A DNA stretch of 42,704 nt from CAYWVK01 sp964461865 (GTDB lineage Bacteria > Patescibacteriota > Microgenomatia > Levybacterales > UBA12049). Below are positions 7,007 to 14,766 of this stretch, in pieces. A program made the position numbers and the translations under genes. Within the stretch, counting starts at the first letter, position 1. Each line of letters starts with the position of its first letter. Under the pieces are notes generated by a model. It was not told the DNA's origin and did no database searches. It saw nothing but the letters and a program-made list of their open reading frames with translations. The stretch spans positions 1-42,704 of the forward strand of contig CAYWVK010000001.1 of the NCBI GenBank assembly GCA_964461865.1, read 5' to 3'.

Positions 7007-7951
7007 TTATTTATTGAAGAAATCATAAACAGCCTTTGAAAAATTAGCAATTTTTTCTGCAGCTTCAAGTGGTTTTTCTCCATCAGAAAGTACAATAATT
7101 ATGTAATCTTGGTCTTTTCCAAAAACAATTCCTGCATCATGCTTTAAGCTTCCAAGTTCACCTGTTTTATGAGCAACTACGATTTCCTCCGGTAAATATT
7201 TAGGAATTCTGTCGTTAAATGTTTGTTTTGTTAATAATTCAAGCATTTGGTCAGAGTAATATTCATTAATAAATTCCTTGTTATAAAGTTTTTCAAAAAA
7301 AAGTGCCAGATCTTTTGCAGTTGTTTGAGGTGGAGAGCCGGTATTGGAAGCGTTTAAATTATATTTATCTAAAAAATCATTTAGACTTGATAATCCAATT
7401 TTTGAAATTAGTAAATAAGCAGAGTAATTATCAGAAATTATTATCATTTTTTCAATTGCTTCTTTTACTGTTTTTTTAGCAACACCTTCTGTTAATTCTG
7501 CCTCTTCAGAGGCTATTTGGAATTTTTTATTAAGTATGGCAATGTCTTCTTCTAAAATTTCATTTTCTTTTAGCTCTTTTTTTTCTATTTTTTCAAAAGA
7601 AGCGACCATTGCCCAAAGTTTATATAAGCTTGCTGTTGAGAATTTTTGGTTTTCATTATAGGTATATGTCTCTTTTGTTTTTAGATTTTTTATATAAATA
7701 CCATAGATAGTATTATTTGTGAATAATTCCGTCTTTGATATTTCTTGAATGGGAATTTGTATATTCTCTTTTGGGGAATTAGCGATGTTTGATAGCGGAC
7801 TAAGAATAGTATCAGAATTTTTAATATTTGCAGGAGTTAGCTTTAAGATTAAAATAAAGACAATAATAAAAAATAAGATAAAAAACAAAAACAGTCTTGT
7901 CTTTTTATTTTTCTTTCTTCTTCTTGAATAAGATTGAAATTCAATAGACAT
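7007..7951 (-). CDS. membrane-anchored class A beta-lactamase-like serine hydrolase
   Basis: A 314-residue protein. The N-terminus is very basic (RRRKKNKK), followed by one membrane segment (about 20-38) and a Ser/Pro linker. The hydrolase domain has the three active-site motifs of the serine beta-lactamase/DD-peptidase fold: S108-L-Y-K111, SDN at 173-175 and KTG at 262-264. I see no clear Glu166-type ExxLN motif, so true beta-lactam hydrolysis is uncertain. Such CPR proteins may act on peptidoglycan peptides or be inactive binding proteins. The enzyme domain should face outward. A TGC-TATAAA sequence about 10 bases upstream of the ATG may be its promoter. Confidence 0.85.
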   Translation of the reverse strand: MSIEFQSYSRRRKKNKKTRLFLFFILFFIIVFILILKLTPANIKNSDTILSPLSNIANSPKENIQIPIQEISKTELFTNNTIYGIYIKNLKTKETYTYNENQKFSTASLYKLWAMVASFEKIEKKELKENEILEEDIAILNKKFQIASEEAELTEGVAKKTVKEAIEKMIIISDNYSAYLLISKIGLSSLNDFLDKYNLNASNTGSPPQTTAKDLALFFEKLYNKEFINEYYSDQMLELLTKQTFNDRIPKYLPEEIVVAHKTGELGSLKHDAGIVFGKDQDYIIIVLSDGEKPLEAAEKIANFSKAVYDFFNK

Positions 7952-8003
7952 ATTGTTTTAGTTTATAGCACAAATTTAAACTTTATGTCTAATAAGTTGT
8001 AAT

Positions 8004-8090
8004 TTAATTATGTTGGGTTCCTCGTCTTAATCCTTTTCTTCTTTTAGCGACATTTCCTTTGCCCAGTCTTTTTCTTTTCGATTTTGCCAT
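8004..8090 (-). CDS. 28-residue highly basic peptide, possible ribosome-associated protein
   Basis: A short frame from ATG at 8090 to TAA at 8004 encodes a peptide starting MAKSKRKRLGKGNVAKRRKG. It has 12 Lys/Arg, no acidic residue and no Cys. A strong Shine-Dalgarno (AAAGGAGGTT) sits at ideal spacing, one of only two such sites in the window. The size and composition resemble tiny ribosomal proteins such as bTHX or bS22, but the sequence is not one I recognise. It is not bL34 or bL36, whose motifs are absent. It lies between the beta-lactamase-like gene (same strand, downstream) and the divergent tspO. Confidence 0.6.
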   Translation of the reverse strand: MAKSKRKRLGKGNVAKRRKGLRRGTQHN

Positions 8091-8093
8091 ATT

Positions 8094-8103
8094 AACCTCC
8101 TTT
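8094..8103 (-). promoter_or_regulatory. strong Shine-Dalgarno of the 28-residue peptide
   Basis: On the minus strand it reads AAAGGAGGTT, with GGAGG ending about five bases before the ATG at 8090. It is the main support for this start. Confidence 0.8.
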
Positions 8104-8164
8104 AATTTATTTTACCATATATTATTGATACCAGTTTAGAGATAAAAGAGTTAACTTAATAAAG

Positions 8165-8193
8165 TTGACAGCAGAATTTTAAATTGCTTTAAT
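8165..8193 (+). promoter_or_regulatory. promoter of the tspO-like gene, +1 on the start codon
   Basis: Perfect TTGACA (8165-8170), a 17-base spacer, TTTAAT (8188-8193), then six bases to the ATG at 8200. Transcription should begin at the A of the ATG, predicting a leaderless message. Confidence 0.7.
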
Positions 8194-8199
8194 TAAACA

Positions 8200-8670
8200 A
8201 TGAGTAATTCTTGGAAATTAGTAATATCAATTGTTATTTGTTTATTAGTTGGATTTATTGGTTCATTTGCTACAACTCCTGCTATTCCAACTTGGTATGC
8301 AACATTAAATAAACCTTTTTTTAGTCCACCAAATTATTTATTTGCCCCTGTTTGGACAGCCTTGTATATTTTAATGGGAATTTCTTTGTATTTAATTTGG
8401 AAAAATGGAACAAAAAATAAAAAAAATAAAGAAGCTATAAATTTTTTCTTAATTCAACTTGGCTTAAATTTTATTTGGTCATTTATTTTTTTTGGACTTC
8501 AAAATCCTCTTGTTGCTTTTATTGAAATAGCAGTTCTTTGGATAGCAATTTTTATTACGATACTTAAGTTTTGGAAAATATCAAAGTTGGCTGCATATTT
8601 ATTAATTCCATATATTCTTTGGGTTAGTTTTGCCTCGATTTTAAACCTTGCTATTGTTTTGTTAAATTAA
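8200..8670 (+). CDS. tspO: TspO/MBR family membrane protein
   Basis: A 156-residue protein with five hydrophobic segments, the standard TspO size. Between segments 1 and 2 it has the family pattern: a W-Y-x-x-L-N-K-P-x-F-S-P-P stretch (about residues 32-45), then APVWTALYILMGIS (about 50-63). The later NFIWSFIFF and PY-I-LWVSFASILN segments also match. TspO proteins bind porphyrins and related ligands and act in stress or tetrapyrrole handling; the exact role in bacteria is debated. No haem-synthesis gene is nearby, so the ligand here is open. The predicted leaderless message comes from a strong promoter. Confidence 0.9.
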   Translation: MSNSWKLVISIVICLLVGFIGSFATTPAIPTWYATLNKPFFSPPNYLFAPVWTALYILMGISLYLIWKNGTKNKKNKEAINFFLIQLGLNFIWSFIFFGLQNPLVAFIEIAVLWIAIFITILKFWKISKLAAYLLIPYILWVSFASILNLAIVLLN

Positions 8671-8703
8671 CAGTTTAAGTAACTGCTAATTTAGCTAATT
8701 TTT

Positions 8704-8720
8704 ATTATAATTTCCTCAAT
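8704..8720 (+). repeat. 17-bp direct repeat, copy 1 (copy 2 at 8773-8789)
   Basis: ATTATAATTTCCTCAAT occurs at 8704-8720, where it contains the -10 box and the first two bases of a start codon. It recurs at 8773-8789 inside the coding region, 69 bases (23 codons) later, where the start-codon position reads ATA. Confidence 0.7.
8706..8711 (+). promoter_or_regulatory. -10 box of the GT-C glycosyltransferase gene
   Basis: Perfect TATAAT, seven bases before the ATG at 8719. The -35 is weak (CTGCTA at 8683-8688). The predicted +1 is at the start codon. Confidence 0.5.
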
Positions 8721-10272
8721 GTATAAAAAAATTAAAACTTTTATAAAAAGAAATTATTTATTAATTATTTTAATTATAATTTCCTCAATAATTTTTTTTA
8801 CTAATCTTTCGGGACAGGATTATTCATTAGACGAGCCGGAGACTATTGTTTTATCAAGATCTATTTTCAGTTATGGTTTTCCCTCTGCATGGGATGGTCT
8901 AAACTTAGTAAGTACTAATAACGGAAGAGATGTAACCATTTTAAATGGTAATTATTTTTATCAATGGCAGGGATGGTTGCAGTTTTATTTAGTATATTTT
9001 GGAATAAATATTTTCGGCGATAATGTTTTCGGACAACGATTCTTCTTTGTATTATTTGGAGTTGGAACAATAATAATTAGTTTTTTAACGGGTAAAGAAT
9101 TATTTAAAAATAAATATACACCATTTATTGTTTCTTTTCAGCTAATTTGCTGTTTGCCATTTTTTCTTTATATAAGAGCTGCAAGGTATTACTCACCATC
9201 TGCTTTTTTCTCTCTTTTACTATTTTATTTGACAATAAGCAATCTTAAAGATAAGTTTACAAAGAAATATTTAATCTTTTTTATTTTTTCTGGTATATTA
9301 TTATTTTTTAGTAATTATATTATCTGGCTAACAAGTATAATTTTTGTTTTAATCACGCTTTTTCTAAAGAGGAATAAAGCTATCTTTTATGCATCTATCG
9401 TTCAGTTATTTTTAGCAATTATTTGGTTTCTTATTTTTAAACCATATGCAGGAGACGCGTTTATTTTTAATCAATTAACAAGTTTTGTAGTAAATATTTT
9501 AAAAAATTTATCATATATTAATGCCTTTGTTTTTCCTTTAATTTTGGTTCCATTTTTATTTTTACTTAAAAAGATAAATAAAAAATTTATCTTAGTTTTT
9601 GTTTTTTTAATTGTCTTAAAAATTTGTATTTATTCTATTTTTCTTATACCTCACGGAAGATACTTAATTGATTTATTCGTTGTCTTTTTACTAATTATCG
9701 GGTTTTTTTACGATTATCTTTTAACAAAGAAAAAAATTTTAATTTTCTTTGTTTTATTTTTATTCATTTGTTTTACAAACATTTTAAATGTACTGCCTTA
9801 TTCTTTAATTTCTAAAGATAAGTTGATTTTTAATCTATGGCCACAAAAGTATTATTTAGAATTAAGCGGAAAATATAAAACAATAATGCCACAAATTGGT
9901 GAGTACTTAAAAAGTAAATATGAAAAAGGAGATCTATTTTTAACCAATGGCTATCCCTGGACCATTTATTCTTACTCAAATGTTCCATCTCTTTCTCAAG
10001 TTTGTGATTATGAAAATAACAAACTTTTAGGTCCGGAAAGTATTACCAATAAAGATAAACTACGTTGGATATTAATATTTCCATTAGGAGATAATAATTT
10101 TTCTTGTATAGGACTTGAGGACAAAAAGAATTTAGAAAAGGAGTTTAAATTAATAAAACTTAAGTTTGAAGAAGACACAAGAATAATAAACGACATTGAT
10201 ATTTTTAATCGTCAATTTCCACCAATTAAGATAAGAAGTAACGAAGTTTTGCTTTTTGAAAAAAAGAATTAG
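8719..10272 (+). CDS. GT-C (PMT/ArnT-like, GT39-type) membrane glycosyltransferase
   Basis: A 517-residue protein with roughly ten or more membrane segments. After segment 1 comes the extracytoplasmic loop with SLDEPE (D38, E39), the acidic pair used by PMT/ArnT-type GT-C enzymes. A YQWQGWLQFYLVYF segment with conserved aromatics follows. The C-terminal part (about 395-517) is soluble and probably faces outward. Family members transfer a sugar from a polyprenyl-phosphate carrier to a protein, lipid or glycan outside the membrane; donor and acceptor are unknown here. It stands alone on its strand and meets the next gene tail to tail, the two stop codons sharing the bases TTAG. Confidence 0.75.
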   Translation: MYKKIKTFIKRNYLLIILIIISSIIFFTNLSGQDYSLDEPETIVLSRSIFSYGFPSAWDGLNLVSTNNGRDVTILNGNYFYQWQGWLQFYLVYFGINIFGDNVFGQRFFFVLFGVGTIIISFLTGKELFKNKYTPFIVSFQLICCLPFFLYIRAARYYSPSAFFSLLLFYLTISNLKDKFTKKYLIFFIFSGILLFFSNYIIWLTSIIFVLITLFLKRNKAIFYASIVQLFLAIIWFLIFKPYAGDAFIFNQLTSFVVNILKNLSYINAFVFPLILVPFLFLLKKINKKFILVFVFLIVLKICIYSIFLIPHGRYLIDLFVVFLLIIGFFYDYLLTKKKILIFFVLFLFICFTNILNVLPYSLISKDKLIFNLWPQKYYLELSGKYKTIMPQIGEYLKSKYEKGDLFLTNGYPWTIYSYSNVPSLSQVCDYENNKLLGPESITNKDKLRWILIFPLGDNNFSCIGLEDKKNLEKEFKLIKLKFEEDTRIINDIDIFNRQFPPIKIRSNEVLLFEKKN

Positions 10273-12026
10273 GTAATGTCAGTTCCTAAAGAAAGCCAGT
10301 TTAAGGCATTGTAAACAGTGGTATATTTTCTGTTTGCATAAGATAAAGCATTTTTGCTTAAGCTTTTATATGCATTTTTATTATTAAAAAGATAATAAAG
10401 ATAGTCTGCAACTTTTTTAGTATCTCCTGTTTTTACTAAATAACCGGTTAGCCCATGTTCTATTTGAATGGGAATTCCGCCTGTATTATAGGCAATTACG
10501 GGGATTCCTTTAAGTAAAGCTTCTGTAACCTTTATTTCAAATCCCTCTTTTATTGAAAGTTGAAGACAAACCTTACTTTTTCTTAATAGTGTATTTAAAA
10601 GTTGGTCAATATGAGGAACTCTAATTGTTTTTATATCGTTTTTATATTTTTTATATTTTTTTTCATTTAGCATCTCTTTAATAAGGCTTAATATTGGTAA
10701 TCCATCGGGGTCGTCGATTGAGCCGTTGCCAACAATTACTAATTGTGGTTGTATTTTCTTGCCTAGTTTTTCTCTTAAAATATAAAATGCTTCAATTAAG
10801 TCAGGTATACCTTTGGAGGGATCAAATCTTGAAACTTGAATCAAATAAGGTCTTTTTAAATCCAATGGTGTTTGTCCTGTTTCCACTAAAAAACTATTAA
10901 AAAGTCTTAAATAATAATTCATTTGTTGTTTTGTTAGGTTTTTATTTAGCCCATCGAGTAAATCGGTTGAAGCAGGCATAAAAACTAATTTTTTTGGGTT
11001 GAGACAATCAGGAACAAATTCTATGGCTGGATGGCTGATAAATTTATCGGCTAATTTTATATTATTCCAAATAAAATCCCATGTTTCCTTTTGGGAAGAA
11101 CCTTCTTTTTTCAATAAATCCTTACAAAGATGAATATGAGATCTGAAAACAATTTTAATTTTAGGATTTAATTTTTTAATATGTGGAATTAATCCACATG
11201 GTTGAGGGTCATCAATAACAACAAGGTTAGCATCTTTTAAATTATCTTTTAAGTTTTCAAAATTACTTTTTATCCATTTGTTATAAAGCTTTTTATCTTT
11301 TGTAGTTAGTCTTGTATCTTTTCCAACTACATCTTGTAAAACATTATGAAATTTAGTTTTTGTTATTTGAAAAATATCTTCTTTTGGCTTCATAACAAAC
11401 CAATATGCATCAATGTCTAAGAGCTTAAAAAATCTTAAAAGCGCATGTCTCATTAAAGCAACCCCTCCTCCCTTAGACGTTGCATTAATAAAAACCATTT
11501 TTTTTCTTTTAAATTTTTCAACAAGCTTTAATAAGTGAAGGAAATCATTAGGGGGTGTAATTTTTTCATAATCTTTTAAGCCCACCAAGTAGGATGTTGT
11601 TACCTGATTTTTGTTAGATAAATTTTCAATAGCAATATTATTATCATCAAATTTTTTTAATGTATTTTTAGCTAATGCTTGGGCACGTAAATTTTTTTGT
11701 TGATTTATAAAGCAGACAATATCTTCTTCAAGCCATGCTCTTGAAATTATTTCTTTAATGTTTTTAATCTTACCGGAAATAGTTAGTGCGATAAATTTAT
11801 AGTTTTTATTAACACTTTTATCTTTTAAATATTTAATTAAGTCGGCATTAATATTTAATTTATTAAACGCCTCTTTTTTTGTTAATAAAATATTTTTACA
11901 AATTTCAGCTATTATTAATTTTCCTTTTTTAAAACTTATTCCTGCATATATTGGAGGTGGAATTTTTATTTTCTTAATTTTAGTAGTGCTTGGTTCATTA
12001 ATATTTACACTTCTTATTGTGTTCAT
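10269..12026 (-). CDS. trehalose synthase/phosphorylase-like GT4 glycosyltransferase
   Basis: A 585-residue soluble protein. Residues about 174-585 form a GT-B, GT4-family enzyme of the TreT/trehalose-phosphorylase type. It shows VFINATSKGGGVA (near 174-186), the FQITKTKFHN segment, VIDDPQP, FRSHIH, and the C-terminal EGFEIKVTEALLKGIPV motif with the paired catalytic-region glutamates. TreT makes trehalose from NDP-glucose and glucose; the related fungal enzyme splits trehalose with phosphate. Bacterial and archaeal TreT usually has about 410 residues. The extra N-terminal domain of about 150 residues (YAGISF..., ...RAWLEEDIVCFI) resembles that of fungal trehalose phosphorylases from memory, so direction and cofactor are uncertain. 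A consensus promoter precedes it. Confidence 0.75.
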   Translation of the reverse strand: MNTIRSVNINEPSTTKIKKIKIPPPIYAGISFKKGKLIIAEICKNILLTKKEAFNKLNINADLIKYLKDKSVNKNYKFIALTISGKIKNIKEIISRAWLEEDIVCFINQQKNLRAQALAKNTLKKFDDNNIAIENLSNKNQVTTSYLVGLKDYEKITPPNDFLHLLKLVEKFKRKKMVFINATSKGGGVALMRHALLRFFKLLDIDAYWFVMKPKEDIFQITKTKFHNVLQDVVGKDTRLTTKDKKLYNKWIKSNFENLKDNLKDANLVVIDDPQPCGLIPHIKKLNPKIKIVFRSHIHLCKDLLKKEGSSQKETWDFIWNNIKLADKFISHPAIEFVPDCLNPKKLVFMPASTDLLDGLNKNLTKQQMNYYLRLFNSFLVETGQTPLDLKRPYLIQVSRFDPSKGIPDLIEAFYILREKLGKKIQPQLVIVGNGSIDDPDGLPILSLIKEMLNEKKYKKYKNDIKTIRVPHIDQLLNTLLRKSKVCLQLSIKEGFEIKVTEALLKGIPVIAYNTGGIPIQIEHGLTGYLVKTGDTKKVADYLYYLFNNKNAYKSLSKNALSYANRKYTTVYNALNWLSLGTDIT

Positions 12027-12043
12027 AAAACTCTGTTATTTTT

Positions 12044-12072
12044 ATCATAAAAGGATATGCTTTGCCTGTCAA
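12044..12072 (-). promoter_or_regulatory. promoter of the trehalose synthase-like gene
   Basis: On the minus strand: perfect TTGACA (12072-12067), a 17-base spacer, TATGAT (12049-12044). The predicted +1 is about ten bases before the ATG at 12026. It is divergent from the next promoter. Confidence 0.65.
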
Positions 12073-12081
12073 TAAGAAAAC

Positions 12082-12109
12082 TTGTAATTTTACTAAAAAG
12101 TAGTATACT
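12082..12109 (+). promoter_or_regulatory. promoter of the anchored protein at 12127
   Basis: TTGTAA (12082-12087), a 16-base spacer, TATACT (12104-12109). The predicted leader is about 11 bases. Confidence 0.5.
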
Positions 12110-12126
12110 TTATTTAAATAGAGATC

Positions 12127-12708
12127 ATGAAAAAATACTTAGCATTAATAATAGTTATAGTAGTATTAATCGTAATCGCATTTTTTGTTTACTTTAATAA
12201 TTCAAGTCAACAAGGTAGTCCAGTAGAGCAAGTAAAAACAGAAGGCAGTAATGCCTTCTCTTCGATTAAAGATGCAATGTCTAAATCATTAAGCTTAAAG
12301 TGTGAATATGATATGGGTGAAGGAAAAACAACTACTTATATTAAGGGAAACATGATCAGGGGAATAACCGAGGTAAAAAAAGAAGAGTCAAAATTTGCAA
12401 ACTTTATAGTAAAAGATAATAAGATGTGGATGTGGAATGAAGGGGAAAAAGACGGATATATTTTTGAATTTGATGAAGAAGAATTAAGCAATGATCAAGA
12501 GAATGTCTCTGGTGAAACAAGTATTTCAGAAACAATTGAAGAGCTTGAGGAATATAAAGATAAATGTGTGGCATCTGTTGTATCGGATTCAATGTTTGCA
12601 CCACCAGTAAGCGTTAATTTTAAAAACCTAAGCAATTTACAGGAAGAAATGATGCAAGGGCTAGAAGATATTACTGGTTTACCTGAAGTGCCTGTTGATG
12701 AAGAGTAG
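12127..12708 (+). CDS. membrane-anchored unknown protein, possible LolA/LppX-like fold
   Basis: A 193-residue protein with a basic start (MKKY) and one hydrophobic segment (about 4-23), then an extracytoplasmic part. It lacks a lipobox Cys. The body has a strand-like pattern: LKCEYDMGEG, a YIKGNMIRGI strand, then NFIVKDNKMWMWNEG. This resembles the repeated beta strands of LolA-like lipid carriers, but the match is only by pattern. Two Cys (in LKC and DKC) could form a disulphide. The C-terminal third is strongly acidic. No family is recognised with confidence. It has its own promoter, divergent from the trehalose synthase-like gene. Confidence 0.65.
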   Translation: MKKYLALIIVIVVLIVIAFFVYFNNSSQQGSPVEQVKTEGSNAFSSIKDAMSKSLSLKCEYDMGEGKTTTYIKGNMIRGITEVKKEESKFANFIVKDNKMWMWNEGEKDGYIFEFDEEELSNDQENVSGETSISETIEELEEYKDKCVASVVSDSMFAPPVSVNFKNLSNLQEEMMQGLEDITGLPEVPVDEE

Positions 12709-12755
12709 ATTAGGTAAAATAAGTAGAGTTTTAAAAGTTTATATTACCTCTTAAA

Positions 12756-14231
12756 ATGATTACTTCAAGAAAAACAAAAAAATTTACCATACTTCACTTA
12801 AATGATATGCATGGAGATTTTTTAGCAGAAGTAAAAGAAGGAAAAACGGAGTTAATTGGTGGATTGGCTCTTTTATCAGGTTATATAAATAAAGTCAGAA
12901 AAGAAGAGGAAAATGTAATATTTGTTATTGCAGGAGATATGGTACAGGGTTCATTAATAGATTCTGAATATAAAGGAATTTCAACAATCGAAATAATGAA
13001 TTATTTAGCTCCGGATGTTGTAGCATTAGGAAATCATGAATTTGATTATGGTTTGCCACATCTTTTATTTTTGGAAAAAATGGCAAATTTTCCTATTGTA
13101 AATGCAAATTTGTATATTAAAAAATATTATAAAAGACTAATGCAGCCTTTTTATATTAAAAAAATGGCTGGAATGGATATTTTATTCACGGGAATAATAA
13201 CGGAAAAAATAATGGATGCATTATCCCAAGATAAATTAATTGGAAGCTTTGTAACACTTGAAGAAGCAAGTAAGGAAGTTGGTAAAATTACTAATGCATA
13301 TAAAAAGGATGATATTGATCTGACGATTCTTTTAACCCATATTGGACTTGATTCCGATATTCAACTTGCAAAAATGTTAAAACCAGAATGGGGAGTGGAT
13401 TTAATTATTGGTGGGCATTCTCATTCATATTTAAAAGAACCTGTTAAGGAGAATAATATTTTAATTGCACAAGCAGGTGTTGGAACAGATCAGGTAGGAA
13501 GGTTTGATATCGTTGTTAATGATGACACAAATTCAATTATTGAATATCAATGGAAAACAGTTGATATTAACGAAAAAAACGCTAAGCCTGATCTTGAATT
13601 ATTAAAATATATAGAAAGATATAAAAAAATTGTTGATCAAAAATATAACACTCAAATTACAAAAAGTAATAAAAAATTAATTCATCCAAAAAGAGAAATA
13701 TCAACTTCACTCGGGAATTTAATAGCAGATATTTTTGCCCAAGCATCAGAGTGTGATGTGATGCTAGTTGGTTCAGGTTCAATAAGAATAAAAGAAATGG
13801 GACCAGTGATTACTTTGGGAGATTTAATGGCATGTTTTCCCTACGATGATGTTTTAGTGAGGTATTCAATAACAGGAAGATACTTAAAAAAAATTTTTTC
13901 ACATATTTTAAGACCGGAAAACAGAACGGGCGAAGGAGAATGTTATCAGATAAATAAAGAAGTTCTGGTTATATATGATGAGAAATTAAAAAAAATAATT
14001 TCTTTTAAAATTAGAGAAGAAGAAATCTCGGATGAAAAATTGTATAAAATTTGCATGCAAGGATATCATGCAAACAATGCTAAGGCATATCTTAATTTAA
14101 GCGATGAAGAACTTAGAGAAAGTAAAGATTATAAAGTAGTTTCTACATCAGGGCAAGATATTTTAGAGGAGTATTTTAGAAATTATCAAAATATCATTGG
14201 AGATTTTAAAGAAAGATTAATTTTTAAATAA
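12756..14231 (+). CDS. 5'-nucleotidase family metallophosphoesterase
   Basis: A 491-residue two-domain protein. The N-terminal calcineurin-like domain has the full set of metal ligands in order: NDMHGD (D17, H19), AGDMVQGS, LGNHEFDYG, THIG and GGHSHSY. The C-terminal domain (about 300-491) matches the 5'-nucleotidase C-domain, with GNLIADIFAQASECDVMLVGSG (given here only as its position, about 330-350) and an FPYDD segment that helps bind the base. Typical members (UshA, YunD) hydrolyse nucleotides, UDP-sugars or related esters. There is no signal peptide, so this copy is probably cytoplasmic like YunD. Its stop is one base from the stop of the convergent gene. Confidence 0.9.
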   Translation: MITSRKTKKFTILHLNDMHGDFLAEVKEGKTELIGGLALLSGYINKVRKEEENVIFVIAGDMVQGSLIDSEYKGISTIEIMNYLAPDVVALGNHEFDYGLPHLLFLEKMANFPIVNANLYIKKYYKRLMQPFYIKKMAGMDILFTGIITEKIMDALSQDKLIGSFVTLEEASKEVGKITNAYKKDDIDLTILLTHIGLDSDIQLAKMLKPEWGVDLIIGGHSHSYLKEPVKENNILIAQAGVGTDQVGRFDIVVNDDTNSIIEYQWKTVDINEKNAKPDLELLKYIERYKKIVDQKYNTQITKSNKKLIHPKREISTSLGNLIADIFAQASECDVMLVGSGSIRIKEMGPVITLGDLMACFPYDDVLVRYSITGRYLKKIFSHILRPENRTGEGECYQINKEVLVIYDEKLKKIISFKIREEEISDEKLYKICMQGYHANNAKAYLNLSDEELRESKDYKVVSTSGQDILEEYFRNYQNIIGDFKERLIFK

Positions 14232-14232
14232 A

Positions 14233-14766
14233 TTAAGGGCCTGTATTTAAAGAGGATATTTTCCAGTTGTTGTTTATTTTTTCAATTACTACCCAACGTA
14301 AATTTTCTCCATTGTTCCAACCATAATAAGGAATTGGTGCATTAGCAGAGTTTGGATTCATGGTTACATCTAAGAGCACCTTGTAGGATTTTTTAGATTG
14401 TGTCCACTCCTCCTCTATTGAAGGCTCTATTGTTTTTGCAACAATTTGATTGATGTTATTAAAGTGTACGCCCCATGCTTGCTTATTAGGTTCATTGCCA
14501 ATCATTTCTGGCGTCATCATGTCAATAGCATTGGTAATATTTTTTTCGTTAATTAAATTAAAAAAAGTTTTAATAATATCCTCATCCTTTGGCAATGGAA
14601 CAGAAGAAGAGGAAGCGCTTGGAGAAACAGAAACGATTTGCGAGGGATTAATGTTAGTGGTTGAGGTTAAGTTTTTGTTTTCATTATTATCTTTATTGAT
14701 TTGGGAATAGCCAATAATAATTATTAGGCCAAAAATAATAATTATGGGTAAGATATATTTATTCAT
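14233..14766 (-). CDS. membrane-anchored protein with NTF2-like/DUF4878-like domain
   Basis: A 177-residue protein: one N-terminal membrane segment (about 4-20), a linker of Asn, Thr, Ser and Pro (about 21-60), then a compact domain. That domain begins EDIIKTFFNLINEKNITNAIDMM and ends with a WVVIEKINNNWKISSL strand pair. A helix followed by a curved sheet ending in W-K-I is typical of NTF2-like/DUF4878 lipoprotein domains, which often bind small ligands or peptidoglycan-related molecules. The assignment is by pattern. The start codon overlaps the stop of the upstream transporter (ATGA), so the two are translated together. Confidence 0.65.
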   Translation of the reverse strand: MNKYILPIIIIFGLIIIIGYSQINKDNNENKNLTSTTNINPSQIVSVSPSASSSSVPLPKDEDIIKTFFNLINEKNITNAIDMMTPEMIGNEPNKQAWGVHFNNINQIVAKTIEPSIEEEWTQSKKSYKVLLDVTMNPNSANAPIPYYGWNNGENLRWVVIEKINNNWKISSLNTGP

